Shown here one piece after another: positions 1 to 9,017 of a DNA stretch of 64,000 nt (within the stretch, counting starts at the first letter, position 1; the number at the start of each line of letters is the position of its first letter). The notes beneath the pieces are model-generated. The model did no database searches. It saw only the letters and a list, made by a program, of their open reading frames with translations, and was not told where the DNA came from. A program made the position numbers and the translations under genes. This DNA is from Paragonimus westermani (Eukaryota > Platyhelminthes > Trematoda > Plagiorchiida > Troglotrematidae). The stretch is from NCBI GenBank assembly GCA_008508345.1, contig QNGE01000849.1:99044-163043 (forward strand), given 5' to 3'.

Positions 1-3000
1 TCTCATTCTACGCAAATGGACAGTAATTTACTAGGTGTACTTGGGTCAAAACATAACAAGCGAAATAACCTTGAAACTCATGGAACAGGTGTCGACTGAT
101 CACAATCATTACGAACTGGAAAAGATCTTTTGATTCAGTTTCGAGGTTACTTCACTAATAAATGACTGTGTTAGTGTGGAAGCCGAGTAAATAAGGAGTA
201 GCAGGTAAACAATGGTAGTTTCATCGGAACCTAGTGGAAGATATATGAATACATTCGTAGAGATCCAAGTAATTGGAGGTGAGTTATAATAGGTTGAATT
301 TATTTTGGAAAATTTTCACACATTATGAAACGATGAAAAACGAAAGGTCGATGGGTTGTCTACGAGAAAGGTTAGTGCAAATAGATAAATGTTTTAGAGA
401 TCTAGCAAAAAACACGATTGGTGTATAACGTGCAGCTTCGCTCTTGAATAGGATTACACTATGGGAACACGCGAAAACTGGAGGGTAGGAAAACCGGGCC
501 CTGGAAGTGACTATTGGAACCCTGAATATGTAGTCTACGGGACGTGTCACGCAAGAGAATGTCGTTACATTACACATCGCCGGTGTAAAATAGTGTGCGC
601 ATTCGTTGTTCTGTATTTTAACCTATCTTGTAATGGGTGTCTAACGATAAACAACTTCCCAGGTCATAGTTCCATGCGATGACATCGTGTTTCGAAAACA
701 AATCTGGGAAACAATTGATGGACAGTGCATCCGATGGGAGAGCACGAAGAACCCGACAAATTGGCCACCCAAGCGGCGTAAAACGGACATCGACTTTCAA
801 TGCCTGTCATAAAGCGAATTTTCGGACATTGGTGAAAATGTTATTAACACGAAGTGAACTAGTAGTATCGTTCAAAGTAACCCTTAGATATTCAGCAGAA
901 CGTAATTAATATAAGGTTCGTTATTTGTACAAATGAAAGGACACGCATTAGAAAGTCCATCATACCGATTCTGTTTCATGAGGGAAGACAAACTGTCAAC
1001 ATATCCGGATGTGGTAAGAGACAACCTGCTGAAGACCCGACATCTGACGAAAATTAGAACAAGATGAGGATTCCACTCTGCAGAACTCTAAAGCTGATGA
1101 TGACTGACGAACTGAGTACCCTAGCTTTGACTTATACAGCAATCACGTAAATGATCACCAGTTGATATACGCCTCTAAGCGCATCGCTCTAGTCAAAGGA
1201 CCAGCTAGAGATTTCCCAAGAAGCATTGGCAGAATGAAGTAGACCGGATAAGCGACAGAATTAAGAGATGCGAGTGAGCGGTGTCAAGCAAACTGGTTGA
1301 TATTCATTTGAATTTTCACTTGAACGGAATTTAGTTTTTTGGGAAATTCTAGTACCGCAAACGTACATTAAACCAGACGAAATTCGCCATTTCGTATTTT
1401 GAGAGTTGGCGTTTGAGAGTTGCCGTTTTTCTAGCAGTCAGTGATTTTATGTTGTATGAAAACTGAGTGAATTAAACTGCCAGAGGTGAGCATAAAATTC
1501 AACGAATTTCTTATAATCAGGTGGTGATAGGCCATCAAGTCTTCATGCCTTGTTGGGCTTCGGTAAGTTTATTTCATTGACATCATTTGAGCTTCTAGTC
1601 AGATTAAGCAACTCAACAGAACGATAAAATCCATTGGTAGCTGGGAAGGAAGTGTTTTTTTGCACCGCTGAAATTACGATCGAGCTGTTTGATGTCGATA
1701 ACTGGTCTCTCCACGACACAATTCAAATCACGCGGTCTTTCCATAAGTTGTCAGATCTTTCGGCAGCTTTTGTAACCCAAGATTGTATCCGCGTGTACTG
1801 ACGTTAAACGATCTGATTAATTTCTGTTAGCCTCTGAAGTGCATCTTGTCGGAAGTATTCGTTGTCTTTCTTGATACACATATCACTTTATTTGGATGGA
1901 TAATACTGTTCATTCAACCTCTTCGGAAGTTGCCAAATCTTGTGACAATTCTCACAACCTAACAGTGTGGACAGTTTAACACACGGCTGATCGACTGTGA
2001 AATTAGTAATCGTTTGTTTTATACTTCTCGTTTTCTAACAAAGTTTTTTATACAAGGGGAAGAAAAACTCTCCGCAAGAATGAGGATTGTTTTCCCGGGA
2101 CAGCGTATATCGGAGTAGAAATTGAGTTGGCTAGTCAGCCGAACACAACGGAACGATTATAACGTGAACAAACATGCACAAATCAGGTGGAAATGTCATT
2201 TTCCTAATCTTGTAGTTGTCTGGAAGAGGTTGCCGATGTCCGATAGCGATACTCTTACAACGTGTGAAGAGCTTATAGTGTGTCTTACTGTAAACCGTAA
2301 GGGAGAACTTTACGAGAGAATAATCAGGGTTGTCGAGTAGATCGTGCAAGAGAAGTGCACGCAATGGTGTGATATTGCGGAACGCCAAATCGATATGTGC
2401 GTCCAGGCACGCAAGGAAGTTCACAGTGTTGTGCCTCTGGATACTGAGAAAGATGTTATTAGTTTCGCTGAAATCACCGCATTCAATGCATATTGGCTGG
2501 CCAAGAACATTACATAGAGCTATCGGAGAGTTGTTGAGAAATTTGTTAAGGTTACTGAAGGGACAGCTGGGGGCTAAGTAAATTGTACATAGTACAACTG
2601 AATGGAACACTTCAAGAACTTGAGCCTGGTCACAACAATCATGCAGCTAGCACGAAAATTTGATTAAGTATAAGGCACACGCATAGACTCGCACCATAAG
2701 TGATCGATGTAAATAACAACATCACCGCCACACTGGAAACAATCTACACGATAGCAACCGAGGTCATCAATCTGAATAATGTCATCTTCAGTGTCTCCAT
2801 GCAGCCAGGTTTCCTGTTACATGATGATAACCAGACAAGCCTATTCAATAAACAGGATTATACCGTTAACCTCAGGCATGTTACAGAGTACGGAACGAAC
2901 TTCTTGGGATATCTGGTTGTGACTAAGAATTCCCTTAATATTGCTTCTCGTTGTTGCACGGTGTTTTCAACAAGCTCTATTTTTTACTCTTTCCAGTGAC

Positions 3001-4150
3001 TGGAAGCACTAGTTGTGCCCTAAAAATTTACTTACTCACACTGCTATAACAGCTCTTCTTGGGTGTTTTTCTCCCAGTTATTTCACTCGTTATTCTTACG
3101 AAAGTAAATGACTTTCATTGATCGATCAATGATGGGCAATATATGCCGATCCTGTCCCCTGTTACGTTAGTCACTGTCAATTTGCTCTGGTTAAAGCAAA
3201 GAGAGTTTGAATTGGTTCCTGACCGATCACGAAACGTTGAGTGTGACAGCCGACTGATGAACTACATGATTGGTTATTTTATACTTAACCTCCCAACTGA
3301 GAACAGACCCAACAAGAAAATATCCGGTACTTGTCTGAGCTCGAACCAATAATTCTAACTTATTAAATCCACTGTATCAGTTGACTGAAAGGAGTGACGA
3401 TGAAATAGAGGAAGGGGGGAAGAAGGACAGAAACGACCGAAGTTTCGATCTAGCCGATACTTCATGAATGTCAGTGCCAGTTTATTAACGTAACAATGGT
3501 ATATGTGATCATCCTCTAGTGTCACTAGGTGGACATTCTTCGTAACGTCATCAACAACTCTCTGAAAGTTACGTTCAAAATGTAATTTCCCGGAGCAACC
3601 GCAGTAGTAGCGAAGTCAAGGCTGTGTCTTTGACTGGTAAGAAAACACTCAACTCGTAACTGATAAAATACAAAGGTCTCAACGAAATGTAGACTGAGGT
3701 CGGTTGGCAATCTCAACGGAACAATGGCTATATATATATATATAGACTCGCGATATGTGCGGTCATATGACCACAAGCGTATGAGTTCACTCGGTTAGCT
3801 GTAATATCCATGTAATGATCCCACTACTGACTGCTCTTAGCAAGCCTAAAAGAGTGTTAAGGGCCAGATTTTCCTATTCATATAATTATGAAACTGTGTA
3901 GGCAATCAGTGGGACTTCGATTGTTTAATTTTTCAATTTAGTGTATGTGATCAAAGTAAGAAAGAGGTTTCGTTTGCTTGCATTCACCATCCTTCGATTT
4001 TCTTTGTTTTCTCATCGGTTACAATCTAGAATCTACTTAAATGATAGACGAATTTGGTTATTGTACCATGGCTTCGTCCAAAATTCTCACTAGCCTGCTG
4101 TTCAAACCCTTCTGATTTTCTTATTTCACTGGTTTAACTCAAATGTGAAA
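1..4150. other. Long stretch without recognisable gene
   Basis: I see no convincing gene here. The ORFs are short, overlap on both strands and match no family I recognise; the longest (2131-2610, minus, 159 codons) is paralleled by open frames on the plus strand and has no domain signature. Small local features are a 2x14-bp tandem repeat at 1398-1425 (one mismatch) and an alternating TA run at 3729-3744. This is best described as intergenic or intronic DNA. Confidence 0.6.
3729..3744. repeat. (TA)8 microsatellite
   Basis: Sixteen bases of uninterrupted alternating T and A, seen directly. Confidence 0.9.
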
Positions 4151-4154
4151 TTTC

Positions 4155-4313
4155 CGAGCTCTAGCCATGGCTTCTTAGCTTAGCTGGTAGAGTGGTTGCC
4201 ACGTTTGCTTGTGCTACTTCTGTCGTTGGTTCGAATCCAACCGAGGCCCTAATTTTTCACAATTGCATAGCCCTTAAATTACAAATCCTTCCGTGCTACT
4301 CATTAGCAGTACT
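4155..4313 (+). mobile_element. tRNA-derived SINE, family B, copy 1
   Basis: This is a tRNA-like pol III head. An A-box-like TAGCTTAGCTGG lies near 4179-4190 and a B box GGTTCGAATCC near 4230-4240. A non-tRNA body follows, ending in a tail close to CTACTCATTAGCAGTA. The same head and tail recur at 6226-6510 and 31845-31985, which defines a repeat family. The tail closely resembles that of the hammerhead SINE family, suggesting both are copied by the same LINE machinery (inference). No clear target-site duplication was found. Confidence 0.7.
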
Positions 4314-4620
4314 AGGTCTGCTTGTTACACCGGGTTGATTTATAACTCGAAAATTATGTCGACTGAATATCATTCACAACTGATTGCAGCTACCGCATTC
4401 CCGTGGACATTCCAATTGGCTCCGTTTTTGACAAACGAATCATCAGTAGCTCGAAAATCGCGTACAGTTTTAACCTGTTCATAGGTTCGAAAATTGGTAG
4501 ACAAACAAATCTTCAATTTCACATTCCGATTGTGCAACGGGAACCGTGAGGTCATGACCTCTCTGAATGGGTTAACGATGAAGTGTACGGTTAGGATAAT
4601 GCGTCAGCTACGATACTAAT

Positions 4621-4662
4621 GTTGTTGTTGTGATGGTGGTGGTGGTGGTGAGTGAGTGAGTG
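4621..4662. repeat. Compound microsatellite (GTT)n (GGT)n (GAGT)n
   Basis: Three adjoining simple repeats are visible: GTT, then GGT, then GAGT. The following ~350 bases (to about 5000) stay cryptically simple, rich in GAT/GGT/GTR triplets, and give long open frames on both strands. Those ORFs are low-complexity artefacts. Confidence 0.85.
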
Positions 4663-5029
4663 CTACCGTTCTGGCGGTCCAAGTGATTGTAGAGTAACTA
4701 CGGTAACAGAGCTTATCACTGGCGTTGAGGTTTTGGATGCAGATGGCAGTGGAAACCATTATTATGGAGGTGTTTACGACCGCGGAGCTAATGGCTTTTA
4801 CACAGCAGTCGTTGTGGGGACGGTGTTCGTGTGACATCGATGACGCGATTAAAGATGATACTCGATGGTATTCATAGTGGTTAGGATGGTTTTGGGGACG
4901 AGAGCAGTGACCTCAATAGTCGTGTTAGTACTGATGGTCGTGATAGCAGTAATGGTCAGGTTGATGGGGGTGGTAGTGGCGATGCTGATGACGGCGACAA
5001 ATGTTATCAGTGATATAATAACCGAAACC

Positions 5030-5041
5030 ATTTATATAACA
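5030..5041. repeat. Target-site duplication, left copy, family A SINE copy 1
   Basis: ATTTATATAACA is repeated exactly at 5339-5350 on the other side of the element. Confidence 0.85.
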
Positions 5042-5338
5042 ACTTGATCACTGCTCACAAGCGAGAGTGGCTGAGCGTTCAGTTGTGATCATTCGGTCGT
5101 GCCTAGCGTGCGATCAATGGCACAGTGGCCAACACGGTTGCCTCGAGAAAGCGGGGCCGGAGTTCAAATCCCGATCGTGGCAAAGACTACTGACGAGCTC
5201 TAATGAGAGCGAAACTCGAGTCTAGTGTTTCTTTTCGGAAGAAGCTGGCTGGAAAGTCTATCTGAATGCGAAGGCTGTGATCAAATGTGGGTGATGTTCA
5301 ACTTGGAAATAAACCAAATCTCCGACTACTCATCAGTA
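5042..5338 (+). mobile_element. Hammerhead-bearing tRNA-derived SINE, family A, copy 1
   Basis: This is a near full-length element in plus orientation. Exact 12-bp direct repeats ATTTATATAACA lie at 5030-5041 and 5339-5350 and are the target-site duplication. A tRNA-related pol III region occupies about 5114-5172 (A box around TGGCACAGTGG, B-box-like AGTTCAAATCCC). A hammerhead ribozyme motif follows at 5185-5227, then a body and the 3' tail ACTACTCATCAGTA. The clean duplication shows insertion by target-primed reverse transcription, with enzymes supplied by a LINE (established for SINEs in general). Related copies are at 8731, 48206, 49509 and 49751. Confidence 0.88.
5185..5227 (+). ncRNA. 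Hammerhead ribozyme motif 1 (in SINE)
   Basis: All invariant core positions are present in order: CTGACGA at 5190-5196; stem II GCTCT/AGAGC closed by loop AATG at 5197-5210; GAAA at 5211-5214; then CTCGAG and the cleavage triplet GTC, with predicted cleavage after C5222. Stem III is the palindrome ACTCGAGT, so it is minimal and may need dimerisation, as described for other short-stem-III hammerheads. Stem I keeps four pairs (ACTA with TAGT) and then a G-G mismatch. Compared with copies 2 and 3 about five bases are missing on the 5' side of stem I, so activity may be reduced. Confidence 0.82.
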
Positions 5339-5350
5339 ATTTATATAACA
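5339..5350. repeat. Target-site duplication, right copy, family A SINE copy 1
   Basis: Exact 12-bp match to 5030-5041, directly after the SINE tail. Confidence 0.85.
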
Positions 5351-5949
5351 GTTTACGTGATCCCCGTTAACAATCAGCCTTTGAAATAGATCACACACAA
5401 ACAACATGGTGATAACCGACCCCCCTCCCAAGTGTGATTAAATCTCATGCATACACACAAACTATTTAGCAGATTTAATCAAGTGATACCTGTTGGTTAA
5501 TCATGCAAATCACCAGCGGGCACTTCTTGTGAATGACCAATCATTAACCAATGTGAATATGTAAGTGATCACATTAAAATGACCTAAAGCTAACCGTTTG
5601 ACTATAAAATTGTTAACGTGTATACGGAAAACAAGTGTTGTGTAACACGTCTAGTATGTGATTAAACATTGTTCTTCGGTTGTGTCGCACCATCTATACA
5701 CAAATGCCTTGATTGTCAGTACAGGTGTGTTCAGTTGGGTGAACCAGTTAACCTCACTTCCTCGAGCTCTATCGATTGTAGCGATCGGGCATGTGACGTG
5801 TGTGCAAGCCGATGAGAGTAACAGAGAACAAAACACAAACGTGCACACATGCGTGCACTTCGCTCATGTCGGTCTATTTCTCAGCCATCACGCGAGTGAA
5901 TGAATGGAAAGCAAGATATGTTCGTCAACGTCTGACGTTGACCAACAAA

Positions 5950-6003
5950 ATGGGGACGAGTTTCTTTGTTTGTTCTCTTCTGGTTTTTGTCTTGGTCAGT
6001 CAA
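5950..6003 (+). other. Signal-peptide-like open frame (weak exon candidate)
   Basis: An ATG at 5950 opens a frame starting MGTSFFVCSLLVFVL, a short n-region plus a hydrophobic run like a secretory signal. It runs toward a GTCAGT that is a poor splice donor, and the frame stops soon after. No homology is recognised. It may be chance; I list it because the hydrophobic core is well formed. Confidence 0.15.
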
Positions 6004-6225
6004 TTTGTGGTAAACCGAAGCCCACGAATACCACTTTACGGTTTACCATTGATTTAACTAGATACCCGAAGGAATTCGACTGTTATCTCTGTCTTGTTCG
6101 CAGCTGGTTAGTAAACACGTTGAATGATGGTGCTTTAGAGCCAGTGATTTTGACCTCATGATCAGTTTAGGGGAATGTGTGGAAATGAGATACATGTAAG
6201 CTCGTTTGTAGACTGGAATTTTTAT

Positions 6226-6340
6226 TTTAGATGAGACCCATGGCTTCGGCTAGATTCGAACTAGCGACAGACACAGCATGTCACAACGCGATAAGCCCTC
6301 TGCCAGCTGAGCTGCGGAACCACACCAGGAGCTAGGAGAT
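6226..6340 (-). mobile_element. SINE family B, copy 2 (inverted member of a pair)
   Basis: Read on the minus strand this shows the family B tRNA-like head (GCAGCTCAGCTGG, then TTCGAATCTAGCC) and loses similarity just past TCTCATCTAA, without the full 3' tail. It faces copy 3 head-to-head, the two 5' ends meeting near 6345. The left flank CTGGAATTTTTAT (6213-6225) resembles the right flank of the pair (6512-6524, one mismatch), suggesting the pair lies inside a single target-site duplication. Confidence 0.75.
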
Positions 6341-6344
6341 TTTA

Positions 6345-6511
6345 CATTTGGATTCTGTGAGCTTCTGGTGTGGCTTGGTAGCTCAGCTGGTACAGCGCTT
6401 ACTGCTTTGAAGCATGCTGTATCTGTTGCTGGTTCGAATCTAGCCGAAGCCATGAGTTTCCACAGTTGAATCTCATCTAACATCATAAGTCTGCCACACT
6501 ACTTATTAGTA
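6345..6511 (+). mobile_element. SINE family B, copy 3
   Basis: The plus-strand tRNA-like head has A box TAGCTCAGCTGG near 6378 and B box GGTTCGAATCTAGCC near 6430. The body follows, then the tail CACACTACTTATTAGTA. Flank CTGAAATTTTTAT at 6512-6524 matches the left flank of the inverted partner with one mismatch. The head is close to a real tRNA, but the acceptor stem does not close, so it is not a functional tRNA gene. Confidence 0.8.
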
Positions 6512-6524
6512 CTGAAATTTTTAT

Positions 6525-7250
6525 CGTTTCATTCATGTATCGGGTGTTTCCGTAGACGCATTATGTTAGTCTGGATTATAGGCAATTAGCAATATACGAA
6601 GAGAAATTTGGCGCAAGTTCGGACAGAATTGAGATATGGAAGGCGAACGGACGATGTGACCACTCACAATTGGGTTTTCTCCATCAGGCGCGCACTCACG
6701 TCGGTGTAGTGTAGATTCTATTGGTTTCCACCGTCAGTGTTCTTTATACACTTCCGAATTCATTGATTTCTTTTTGGAGTGCGGAAAAGGGAGGAGTTAT
6801 TCCGTGCGTAATGATTTAGGTCATTATTGAAGGCTTATCCTTTATCACGGTAAAATTACCATCATTAAATTGATCAGGATACTTTTATCTTGTGAGATCG
6901 CGTTGTACGTTTGATGACGCCGACTTTTGAGGCTCCCAATCAAGCCTGCCGTTAACTGGCTGCTGCACGCTATTCTTGAGGCACCACTAAGGTATGACCA
7001 TTCAGTTTTTTTCGGATAGGATAATCGTTTGGTTCATTATATTAATGGGCGTTTAGTTGAGATGTGCGCACTCTCGTACAACTGTGTCCGTGAGACGCAC
7101 ACGCCCGTCCGTTTTTCAGTACGCCTTTTTGCTTCTGCTTTTCTATGGGTCATATGCCTAACACACACACACACACATCGGAACATTTATCTCTAGGTTT
7201 GGTGTTAACCTCATTTCATGTTGCTTCCGCACCGGAGGCAGGCAACCGCA
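6525..7250. other. No recognisable gene; CA repeat
   Basis: Nothing coding is recognised. A (AC)n run of 17 bases lies at 7161-7177. The sequence becomes more GC- and CpG-rich toward its right end, leading into the island at 7250-8250. Confidence 0.6.
7161..7177. repeat. (AC)8 microsatellite
   Basis: Seventeen bases of uninterrupted AC. Confidence 0.9.
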
Positions 7251-8250
7251 TTTTTTCATTCTGATTTCTTGTAGTTTCGTCTGCACTCGCGCTCGCACAC
7301 AAGTGTACGTGCTCCGCCCCATTTGGTAGCACCAACGCTAGAAGTGGTATATGCTGGCGCACACACGTAACGTCCACCATCTGAAAAACCACACATAATT
7401 GCGTGGAGGGTTATGCGCCAATGGCAAGGCGGCCAATAAATCATGCTGTAGCTTAGGCCGCATCGAATTATAACGTATCCCAAGCAGTGTTTGTCTGTAC
7501 GTGCGTATGTACACCGATTTAGTACTGGAGCTTGTAAGCCAGACGCAGCGTTGTTGTCCGTCGGCTCACACAACATTATGCAGGTAGCGTCCACTGGCGG
7601 TGATGATGTATGTCGCATGCTCGTACACATGTGGGAGTGCCAGAAGCGAACCGGTCGCCTTCCGGCGATCAAGTATTAAATCTTCAGAGGATCAGCGGTC
7701 GCCTTGACACACACGCATTCATTCCAAGTGGATTTATGTGCTTGTCTGCGTACGTGAGACTGTCCTTTTCGCGTAACGGGCACCTCGTAGTTGCCGCGCC
7801 TTGTGAAGGCATTCGTTTGCCCGAGGACTAACTAATGCAGCAAGCGTTGGCTCCGCACCGTGGGTTTTAACCGGAAAGATTTATGTTTCTCTGTGAAATA
7901 GACACTCACGTATGCGCGCACACGCGCACGGTTTGGTTCGGCTGTTAGCTACAGACGAGATACTGAACAAATGCACTTCAATGCATGCACGTACGCACCT
8001 GTATGCACCGCTTCAAAGCGATTGTCGGTCCCTCTTTGAAGTTTACGGTCGGACCGGTTTGCCGACCGTGCATAGTTTGTAGGTTTTGAGATTTTAAATC
8101 AACAGTATGGTGAGTCAAGCTCACGCACTATCCGGCATTGTTTGTTGGTCTATGTAGCGGATGTAGACGGCTTTTGCGCATGTGTACGAGCCATCGTTGG
8201 ACCCTGCACATAATTGGATCTCTCCTGGTTGCTCTGCTTTATGGAGGTGC
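7250..8250. promoter_or_regulatory. GC/CpG-rich island, promoter-like (tentative)
   Basis: By inspection this kilobase is much richer in G, C and CpG (many CGCG, GCGCAC and ACGT steps) than the AT-richer flanks. Two long antisense ORFs (7256-7672 minus; 7491-7831 plus) are probably composition artefacts. A perfect 8-bp inverted repeat ACGGTCGG...CCGACCGT sits at 8045-8069. A similar island at 37.9-38.6 kb precedes another exon candidate. The island leads directly into an ORF with signal-peptide character (8180), so a gene start is possible. There is no direct evidence of transcription. Confidence 0.3.
8180..8246 (+). CDS. Candidate first coding exon encoding a signal peptide (unassigned)
   Basis: From ATG 8180 the frame reads MCTSHRWTLH, then a hydrophobic core IIGSLLVALLYGG, the n-region/h-region layout of a secretory signal peptide. 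A possible donor (GAG|GTGCGG) after 8246 would end the exon in phase 1, the usual phase after signal-peptide exons. The frame otherwise stays open to 8323. It lies at the 3' edge of a CpG-rich island, where a first exon would be expected. I recognise no family. The donor is mediocre and the whole could be chance. It may or may not belong to the receptor gene whose exon is at 61 kb, also on the plus strand. Confidence 0.25.
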
Positions 8251-8718
8251 GGCTACCGTGGAAATCTTGACCCATGTGCGGTGTTTGGGACATGTATACC
8301 ATAAACTGTGGGAATATGGTTGAATTGCATCTTTCTAAGCGGACTGAAAATGAAGACTTGTGTACCATTTGACGCTTCCTGCACTAAACAGGTCGGATAG
8401 TGCCATCTTGTCCAATAGAACTTACGTTTTATTTTCATAGGATATACATAAGAATGTTCCAAGGTTAACGGACCAATGTTACTTTGTATGGAATCTCCTC
8501 AATGTTCACTGGTGATACGGTGATACGCAGGCGTTTACTCCTGTTGGGGGCCGAAATCCTCATAATCGTCAACTCCTTATCGCCAGCAGCATCACCCCAC
8601 ACCGTTATCACCCTTACTACAGTCCGCATCATAAACATCACCATCAAAGACGTTCTAATTAGGGCACAAGAATGCACACGTATTTGGTAGTGCTAACTAA
8701 CTCTGATAACCTCTTAAC

Positions 8719-8730
8719 ATATTAGCCATA
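8719..8730. repeat. Target-site duplication, left copy, inverted-type SINE
   Basis: ATATTAGCCATA is repeated exactly at 9006-9017. Confidence 0.88.
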
Positions 8731-8777
8731 GTGTTCGCATTCAGATAGACTTTCCAGCCAGCCTCTTTCGAAAAGAA

Positions 8778-8822
8778 GCACTAGACTCGAGTTTCGCTCT
8801 CATTAGAGCTCATCAGTAGTGC
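8778..8822 (-). ncRNA. Hammerhead ribozyme motif 2 (best copy)
   Basis: On the minus strand: stem I 5' strand GCACTA (8822-8817); core CTGATGA (8816-8810); stem II GCTCT-AATG-AGAGC (8809-8796); GAAA (8795-8792); the palindromic stem III ACTCGAGT; cleavage C at 8784; stem I 3' strand TAGTGC (8783-8778). Stem I has six perfect pairs, stem II five, and every invariant core base is present including the classic CUGAUGA. Predicted cleavage is between 8784 and 8783. The motif lies in the inverted part of the SINE. Confidence 0.88.
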
Positions 8823-8922
8823 ATATCCTTGCCACGGCCGGGATTTGAACTCCGGACATTCCAATCATGAGGCAACCGTGTTAACCACTGCGCCATTGAC
8901 CTCACATTAGGCACGACCGAAT

Positions 8923-8923
8923 N
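8923..8923. other. Ambiguous base (N)
   Basis: The only non-ACGT base I noticed in the window. It falls at the joint between the minus- and plus-oriented parts of the SINE at 8731-9005. Confidence 0.95.
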
Positions 8924-9005
8924 TCTATCTGAATGCGAACGCTGCGATCAAATGTGAGTGATGGTCAACTTGAAAATAAACCAAATCCCCGACCACTCAT
9001 CAGTA

Positions 9006-9017
9006 ATATTAGCCATA
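9006..9017. repeat. Target-site duplication, right copy, inverted-type SINE
   Basis: Exact match to 8719-8730, directly after the SINE tail CATCAGTA. Confidence 0.88.

Larger units (their letters stand above)
8731..9005 (+). mobile_element. Family A SINE copy 2 with inverted 5' part (twin-primed insertion)
   Basis: The element lies between exact 12-bp target-site duplications (8719-8730, 9006-9017). Its right part (8924-9005) is the 3' end in plus orientation, ending in CATCAGTA. Its left part (8731-8922) is the upstream portion in minus orientation, including the tRNA-like region and hammerhead. The two parts share only about 17 bases (TCTATCTGAATGCGAAC), so together they make up one element. 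This is the structure expected from twin priming during target-primed reverse transcription. The joint carries the single N at 8923, so its exact sequence is uncertain. Confidence 0.85.

Noticed and set aside
2131..2610. 159-codon minus-strand ORF, among the longest in the window
   Set aside because: No recognisable domain, no splice or promoter context, and open frames on the opposite strand over the same bases; likely chance.
4652..5047. Long open frames on both strands
   Set aside because: Produced by GTR/GAT triplet-like low-complexity sequence beside a compound microsatellite.
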